Assembly (NCBI GenBank): GCA_003220985.1
Contig: QHTY01000168.1
Span: 12,920 to 24,981, forward strand
Reading direction: 5' to 3'
DNA: 12,062 nt
From: Gemmatimonadota bacterium
GTDB lineage: Bacteria > Gemmatimonadota > Gemmatimonadetes > Gemmatimonadales > GWC2-71-9
Shown piece by piece: positions 6,861 to 12,062 of this stretch. The notes under the pieces were generated by a model. The model saw only the letters and a program-made list of their open reading frames with translations, did no database searches and was not told the origin of the DNA. Each line of letters begins with the position of its first letter. Within the stretch, counting starts at the first letter, position 1. Made by a program: the position numbers and the translations under genes.

Positions 6861-7862
6861 GTGCACGCAAGACGATCGTTCCTGGCAGTCGCCACGTTCG
6901 CCGTGTCGGCTACGGCACTGGCCGCGCAGAACGCCCCTCAGGCCCCACCGGTTACCGTCGGCGGGGTCGTCTACACACAATACCAGTACACGGACGCCGC
7001 GGTTCACACCAACACCTTCGACGTCACCCGCGCGTACGTCAACGTCCTCGGTCGGTTCTCGAACGGTATCACCACCCGCCTCACCACCGACATCATTCCC
7101 AGCGCGGCCACGAACCAGGTCATCCGGCTCAAGTACGCCTTCGCGGCGTGGACGCCGACAGGCAGCAGTCTCACCTATAAGCTGGGCATGATTCACACAC
7201 CGTGGGTCGATTTCGAGGAGACCCTCTGGGACTACCGCATGCAGGGCACCATCGCCGTGGATCGCAACCCGATCGGCGGACCAAGCACCATGACAGCGGC
7301 GGACATCGGTGTGGGCGTCGACGGCCATTGGAACGGTGAACGGATAAACGGCCAGTTCGTGATCGTGAACGGGGAGGGCTACTCGGGCGGCACCGGCGAC
7401 TTCCGTAAGGACGTCGAGGCCCGTGTCTCCGTCCGCGTCCAACCCACCAACGACAACAGTCGCGTCGGCGGCCTGCGGGTCTCGGGCTATGCTGGGATCG
7501 GCAAGGTCACCGGCACCGGCGCCGACCGCAACCGGTACCTGGGGATGCTGTCGTATCGGACGCTGCAGTACACGCTCGCGGGTGAGTTCGTCTCGGTGAA
7601 GAATGGGGCGGTCACTGGAAGCATCATCAGCGCTTTCGGCGTCTATCACCTCACCAGGAGCAAGGCGGCCGTGATCGCGCGCGTGGACATCGTCGACCCC
7701 GACAAGAACGTCGGCAACAACAAGAACACGCGCATCATCGCCGGCGCGTCGTATCAACTATCGCCCAACGTTCGCCTCCTCGCGGACCTCGATCGTCTCT
7801 CGTTCGAGAGCGGCGCGACGGCCACGAACCAAATCCTGTTTCAGACGCAATTCACGTTCTAA
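6861..7862 (+). CDS. Outer-membrane beta-barrel porin, probable phosphate-entry porin
   Basis: A 333-residue exported protein. Residues 2-21 are a classic Sec signal (HARRSF, then a hydrophobic core and ALA before AQNAPQ). The mature part is made of alternating polar/hydrophobic strands with aromatic ends (VGGVVYTQYQY, ITTRLTTDII, LTYKLGMIHTPW). It finishes with LFQTQFTF and a terminal Phe, the outer-membrane assembly signal. No plug or SusC-like domain is visible. It is shorter than OprP/OprO phosphate porins (about 440 residues as I recall), so homology to them is not claimed. The role in phosphate entry is inferred from position: Pho-type repeats upstream and pstS 24 bp downstream, probably on one transcript. 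The start GTG 6861 has a strong SD at 6849. Confidence 0.82.
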   Translation: MHARRSFLAVATFAVSATALAAQNAPQAPPVTVGGVVYTQYQYTDAAVHTNTFDVTRAYVNVLGRFSNGITTRLTTDIIPSAATNQVIRLKYAFAAWTPTGSSLTYKLGMIHTPWVDFEETLWDYRMQGTIAVDRNPIGGPSTMTAADIGVGVDGHWNGERINGQFVIVNGEGYSGGTGDFRKDVEARVSVRVQPTNDNSRVGGLRVSGYAGIGKVTGTGADRNRYLGMLSYRTLQYTLAGEFVSVKNGAVTGSIISAFGVYHLTRSKAAVIARVDIVDPDKNVGNNKNTRIIAGASYQLSPNVRLLADLDRLSFESGATATNQILFQTQFTF

Positions 7863-7886
7863 CGCATACTCGGAGAACGCACACTC

Positions 7887-8936
7887 ATGACGTCCACTCG
7901 CGTGCTCGCGCTCGCCGCGCTGCTCGGCGCCGCCGTCCCGGCGGCGGCGCAGGTGCAGCTCACCGGCGCTGGGGCGACGTTCCCGAACATCATCTATTCA
8001 GACTGGATGCTGACGTACAATCAGGCGCATAGCGACGTGAAGTTGAACTACCAATCGATCGGCTCGGGCGGCGGCATCCGGCAGTTCTCCGACGGCACGG
8101 TGGATTTCGGCGCGTCGGATGCGCCGATGACCGACTCGGCGATCGCGGCCATCAAAGGGGACGTGCTCCATATCCCGACCGTGCTGGGTGCTGTCGTGGC
8201 CGCCTACACCTTGCCCGAGGTCTCGCAGGCATTGCGGTTCACGCCCGACGTCCTTGCGGACATCTTCCTCGGCAAGATCACGAATTGGAGCGATGCGCGT
8301 CTGGCAAGCATCAATCCCGGCGTTAAGCTGCCCACGCAAGACATCATCGTCGTGCACCGTTCGGATGGGTCCGGCACGTCGTTCGTGTGGACCGACTACC
8401 TGTCCAAGGTGAGCCCGGAATGGCTGCAGAAGGTGGGGCGCGGTACGTCCGTGAACTGGCCGGTGGGACTCGGCGGACGCGGTAACGAAGGCGTCGCCTC
8501 CACCGTTCGCCAGACGCCTGGCGCGATTGGCTACGTCGAGCTGGGGTACGCGCTGATCAACAAGATGTCATTCGGCACGGTGCGCAACGGCTCGGGCAAC
8601 TGGATCACGCCGAGCCTCGCGTCCGTGACGGCGGCGGCCGCGGGGGCCATGAAGGACATGGGGCCGAACACCGACTTCCGAGTGTCGATCACCAATTCGG
8701 CCGGCCCGCAGGCGTATCCCGCCGCGAGCTTCACCTGGCTGCTTGTTCATAAGACGTATGCCGACAGCGCGAAGGCGCGGGCGCTCGTGCAGTTCATTTG
8801 GTGGGCCGAGACTGCGGGCCAGGCCAAAGCGCCGCAGCTGGGCTACGCGCCTCTGCCGCAAGAGCTGCGTCCGTGGATTCAGGCGCGCTTGAAGACTGTG
8901 GCCGCCGGCGGCCGGGCGGTCTGGAAGGCCGAGTAA
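7887..8936 (+). CDS. pstS: PstS, periplasmic phosphate-binding protein of the Pst ABC transporter
   Basis: A 349-residue solute-binding protein. The signal peptide runs through AVPAAA with cleavage likely before Gln22; there is no lipobox Cys, so it is soluble in the periplasm. Family phosphate-binding segments are all present: LTGAGATFP (T31/F32), YQSIGSGGG, DFGASDAPM, GKITNWSD and VVHRSDGSGTSF. These correspond to the Thr, Ser, Asp, Arg and Ser-Gly-Thr ligands of E. coli PstS. GRGNEGVA and GAIGYVELGYA follow. Length is normal. A GGAG lies about 11 nt upstream of the ATG. The gene is 24 bp after the porin and is followed by a strong hairpin, so it can be made in excess over the membrane subunits, as is usual for binding proteins. 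Delivers phosphate to PstC/PstA. Confidence 0.96.
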   Translation: MTSTRVLALAALLGAAVPAAAQVQLTGAGATFPNIIYSDWMLTYNQAHSDVKLNYQSIGSGGGIRQFSDGTVDFGASDAPMTDSAIAAIKGDVLHIPTVLGAVVAAYTLPEVSQALRFTPDVLADIFLGKITNWSDARLASINPGVKLPTQDIIVVHRSDGSGTSFVWTDYLSKVSPEWLQKVGRGTSVNWPVGLGGRGNEGVASTVRQTPGAIGYVELGYALINKMSFGTVRNGSGNWITPSLASVTAAAAGAMKDMGPNTDFRVSITNSAGPQAYPAASFTWLLVHKTYADSAKARALVQFIWWAETAGQAKAPQLGYAPLPQELRPWIQARLKTVAAGGRAVWKAE

Positions 8937-8955
8937 CCGAATAGCCGTTGTCATA

Positions 8956-9003
8956 AGCCACCTCCCGAGGTGCGGTTGGGGGACCTCGGGAGGTGGGCTG
9001 TTT
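8956..9003 (+). terminator. Strong hairpin terminator/attenuator between pstS and pstC
   Basis: CCACCTCCCGAGGT (8958-8971) pairs perfectly over 14 bp with 8983-8996 around an 11-nt loop. AGC/GCT extend the stem past a one-base bulge. A short T-rich stretch (GTTTG) follows. The stem is strong and the U-tract weak, so partial termination is likely, giving more pstS than pstCAB message. Confidence 0.8.
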
Positions 9004-9006
9004 GCG

Positions 9007-9034
9007 GTGACAATTCCGTTACATCGTCGTGACG
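9007..9034 (+). promoter_or_regulatory. Pho-box-like 11-bp direct repeats before pstC
   Basis: GTGACA (9007-9012), GTTACA (9018-9023) and GTGACG (9029-9034) are three near-identical hexamers at exact 11-bp spacing, the best array in the window. It starts directly after the pstS terminator and ends 36 bp before the chosen pstC ATG. It should give pstCAB its own phosphate-controlled promoter. Confidence 0.75.
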
Positions 9035-9070
9035 GACACCCCACGACCCGCCGGTAGGTTTCCCGCGGCG

Positions 9071-10000
9071 ATGACTCAGCTCCGCAGCGACCGCATTTAT
9101 CAACGCGCCCTTACGGCGTTCGCGCTCGCGTTGCCCGCGCTGATTCTCGTCATCCTTGGCGTGCTCCTCGTCGACGCGCTTCCCGCGCTGCGACGGTTCG
9201 GGCCATCGTTTCTATGGACCTCCACGTGGGATCCCGTGGCGGAGGTCTATGGCGCGGCGCCGATGATCTTCGGGACGCTGGCGTCCTCGCTGCTGGCGCT
9301 GCTCCTCGCTGTGCCGCTGGCGCTCAGCGTGGCGATTTTTCTGACGGAGTTCTCGCCACGCTGGCTGCGCCAGCCGGTCGCGTTCCTGGTCGAGCTGCTC
9401 GCCGCGATCCCCAGCGTGGTGTACGGCACGTGGGGCATCTTCGTCCTGATCCCGTTCCTGCGCAGTTATGTCGTCCCACCGCTCAAGGCCCTGTTGGGCT
9501 GGACGCCGTTCCTCCAGGGCGTGTTTTACGGAAACTCGTTGCTGGCCGGCGGGATCATCCTCGCGATCATGATCGTGCCGTACATCGCGGCGGTGTCGCG
9601 CGAAGTCCTGCTCGCCGTGCCCACGAGCCAGCGCGAGGCCGCGCTCGCGATGGGCGCGACCCGCTGGGAAGCGGTACGCACCGCTGTGCTGCCGTACGGC
9701 CGCGCCGGTCTGATCGGCGCTGTCATCCTGGGGCTCGGCAGGGCGCTGGGTGAGACCATGGCGGTCACCATGGTGATCGGCAATCGCCACGATATCGGGG
9801 TGTCGGTGCTGCAGCCGGCCTACACGATGGCGGCGGCGATCGCCAACGAGTTTAGCGAAGCGACGACCGGCATGTACCAATCCGCGCTCGTCGAGGTCGG
9901 GCTCATCCTGTTCGTGCTGACCGTCGTGGTGAATGCGATTGCGCGGATTCTGATTTGGCGCGTGGCGCGGGGAGCCGCGGTCGGGAGCAAGGCCCTATGA
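9071..10000 (+). CDS. pstC: PstC, phosphate ABC transporter permease subunit
   Basis: A 309-residue inner-membrane permease with about six hydrophobic segments, the first at LTAFALALPALILVILGVLLV. Family features include the segment AIPSVVYGTWGIFVLIPF and the cytoplasmic EAA loop at about residues 189-208 (EAALAMGATRWEAVRTAVLP), which docks on PstB. The segment LGRALGETMAVTMVIGN is highly conserved in PstC. ATG 9071 was preferred to the in-frame GTG 9029, because that codon is the third operator hexamer. Homologues also begin close to the first helix. Only a poor SD (GGTAGG) precedes it. The stop overlaps the pstA start (ATGA at 9997-10000), so the two are translationally coupled. Confidence 0.94.
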   Translation: MTQLRSDRIYQRALTAFALALPALILVILGVLLVDALPALRRFGPSFLWTSTWDPVAEVYGAAPMIFGTLASSLLALLLAVPLALSVAIFLTEFSPRWLRQPVAFLVELLAAIPSVVYGTWGIFVLIPFLRSYVVPPLKALLGWTPFLQGVFYGNSLLAGGIILAIMIVPYIAAVSREVLLAVPTSQREAALAMGATRWEAVRTAVLPYGRAGLIGAVILGLGRALGETMAVTMVIGNRHDIGVSVLQPAYTMAAAIANEFSEATTGMYQSALVEVGLILFVLTVVVNAIARILIWRVARGAAVGSKAL

Positions 10001-10828
10001 GCGGCGCGTCGCTACGGCGCCATCTGACGAGCCGAGTCATGACGGTCCTGATCGTGGTGTTGTCGTTCACGGCGGTGTTGGCGCTCGTCCTCATCCTCGG
10101 CAACCTGCTCGTGAAAGGCGCCTCCTCCCTCGATTGGGCTTTCTTCACCAAGAGTCCTGTCCCGGCGGGACAATCGGGCGGCGGTGTCGCCAACGCGATC
10201 GCAGGCACGATTCTGATCGTCGGGCTTGCCGCCCTCATCGGCGTCCCGGTCGGCGTCGGCGCCGGCATGTATTTGGCGGAATACGGCGCGGGGCGGCTCG
10301 GATTCGCGGTACGATTCGTGGCGGACGTGCTCAACGGCACTCCTTCGATCGTGATCGGGATCGTGGGGTGGACGTTCATCGTCAAACCGAGCGGCGGGTA
10401 TTCCGCGCTGGCCGGCAGCATCGCGCTCGCGATTCTGATGATCCCAATGTTGGCGCGCACGACCGAAGAGATGGTGCGGCTGGTGCCGCATTCGCTGCGC
10501 GAGGCGGCGCTCGCCCTCGGATATCCGCGCTGGCGCACGTCGCTCAAGGTCGTGGCGCGCACCGCGCTCGGTGGGATCGTGACGGGCTGTCTCGTCGGCA
10601 TCGCCCGCGTGGCCGGCGAAACCGCTCCCCTGCTCTTCACAGCTCTTGGCAATCTCAACTTCACGACCTCGGTCACGCAGCCCATGCAGACGCTGTCGCT
10701 GCAGATCTACGTATACGCGACCGGTCCATTCGACGAGTGGCACCGCCTGGCGTGGGCCTCGGCTTTGGTGCTCATGGGACTCGTGCTGGTGATTTCTCTC
10801 ACCGCCCGCTGGGTGACGAGGGCCCGGT

Positions 10829-10845
<17 letters not shown>
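9997..10845 (+). CDS. pstA: PstA, phosphate ABC transporter permease subunit
   Basis: A 282-residue permease pairing with PstC. The first helix is around residues 15-40 (VMTVLIVVLSFTAVLALVLIL). Then come NAIAGTILIVGLAALIGVPVGVGAG, YLAEYG and the conserved VLNGTPSIVIGIVGWTFIV. The EAA loop begins near residue 169 (EAALALGYPRWRTSLKVV). RVAGETAPLLFTALGN, the PstA signature also seen in E. coli, follows. ATG 9997 overlaps the pstC stop by four bases, and the 3' end overlaps pstB by 17 bp, indicating one tightly coupled operon. Length and motifs are normal, with no sign of damage. Confidence 0.95.
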
Positions 10846-11601
<756 letters not shown>

Positions 11602-11605
<4 letters not shown>

Positions 11606-12062
11606 GAGTGACGACAGCGTCGGAAGGGCGGAAGGATGGAAGGACGGAAGGAATCTCGCCAAACGCTCCGTCATTCCGTCATTCCGTCGTTCCGTCGATT
11701 CTCGAGTCGCGGACCTACAGCTTCTGGTACGGCCCGACGCAGGCGTTGCACGGCGTCACGTGCTCCATCCCCCGCAACGCGATCACTGCGTTGATCGGTC
11801 CATCGGGCTGCGGCAAGACGACGTTCTTGCGCTCGATCAACCGGCTGCACGATCTCACGCCGGGCGCGCGACACACCGGCGACATCCTGCTCGATGGCGG
11901 ATCGATTTTCGCGCCGGGAACGGACGTCGTTGCGCTGCGCCGCCGCGTCGGGATGGTGTTCCAGCGGCCCAATCCCTTCCCCAAGCCCGTCTACGACAAC
12001 GTCGCCTATGGTCCGCGCCTGAACGGCCTGGCGCCGGCGCGCGAGCTGCCCGACCGCGTGGA
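11602..12062 (+). CDS. pstB: Second PstB-type phosphate ABC transporter ATPase (C-terminus beyond window)
   Basis: An open frame from ATG 11602, overlapping the first pstB stop (ATGA), to the right edge. Walker A GPSGCGKTT begins at residue 66, and the Q-loop MVFQRPNPFPKPVYDNVAYGPRLNG (Gln121) is closer to canonical PstB than in the first copy. The signature, Walker B and switch regions lie outside the window. The N-terminus is unusual: residues about 7-33 are encoded by an 8-bp-unit repeat array (11621-11698). Recognisable PstB sequence starts only at about ILESRTYSFWYG. Removing the 78-nt repeat (exactly 26 codons) would put Walker A at residue 40, close to residue 43 in the first copy, so the repeat looks like an in-frame insertion. 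No other ATG, GTG or TTG start is seen between the repeat and the conserved part. phoU would be the expected downstream gene. Confidence 0.9.
11621..11698. repeat. Inverted pair of 8-bp tandem repeats inside the second pstB
   Basis: The left block (11621-11652) is four 8-mers: CGGAAGGG, CGGAAGGA, TGGAAGGA, CGGAAGGA. After a 14-nt spacer, the right block (11667-11698) is four more: TCCGTCAT twice, TCCGTCGT, TCCGTCGA. The blocks are imperfect inverse complements (GACGGAAG against GACGGAAT), so the RNA could fold into a long hairpin. Total length is 78 bp, divisible by three, and it is read through in frame. It resembles mobile or slippage-generated intergenic repeats; the family is not recognised. 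Confidence 0.8.

Noticed and set aside
9029..9070. GTG 9029 as an upstream start for pstC
   Set aside because: It coincides with the third hexamer of the operator array, and the extra 14 residues add nothing typical of PstC.

Overview
The window is GC-rich, densely coded DNA, probably from a free-living bacterium with an outer membrane. It has a beta-barrel porin ending in Phe and several Sec signal peptides. Gene order and protein style remind me of Gemmatimonadota, but that is an impression from reading, not a database result. Almost every gene belongs to inorganic phosphate acquisition, so this looks like a Pho regulon island.

Layout. On the minus strand, from 2634 off the left edge, runs one long secreted protein with two consecutive metallophosphatase (5'-nucleotidase/cyclic nucleotide phosphodiesterase) modules. 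Divergent from it, on the plus strand, is phoB-phoR (2729-5142). Each of these two genes carries coding lesions: one in phoB near 3243 and two in phoR near 3931 and 4396. Next come a GT4 glycosyltransferase (5208-6257) and a short PAP2 phosphatase (6254-6649) joined by a GTGA overlap; both look truncated at the junction. After a regulatory gap come a small porin (6861-7862) and pstS (7887-8936). A strong terminator-like hairpin follows, then pstC, pstA and pstB with overlapping ends. A second pstB runs off the right edge, and its 5' end carries an 8-bp-unit inverted repeat.

Regulation. Three gaps contain GTNAC-type hexamers repeated at exact 11-bp spacing: before the glycosyltransferase (5148), before the porin (6761) and before pstC (9007). 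This is the architecture of PhoB/PhoP-family binding sites. A weaker, differently arranged site lies in the divergent 5'-nucleotidase/phoB gap.

How the genes would work together. PhoR/PhoB senses low phosphate. The secreted nucleotidase releases phosphate from nucleotides, the porin admits it to the periplasm, PstS binds it and PstCAB imports it. The PAP2 enzyme plus the glycosyltransferase could make diacylglycerol and then a phosphorus-free glycolipid, saving phosphate in membranes; this last step is inference. The main puzzles are the cluster of lesions in phoB-phoR and at the glycosyltransferase/PAP2 junction, while all other genes read cleanly, and the repeat translated in frame into the second PstB.
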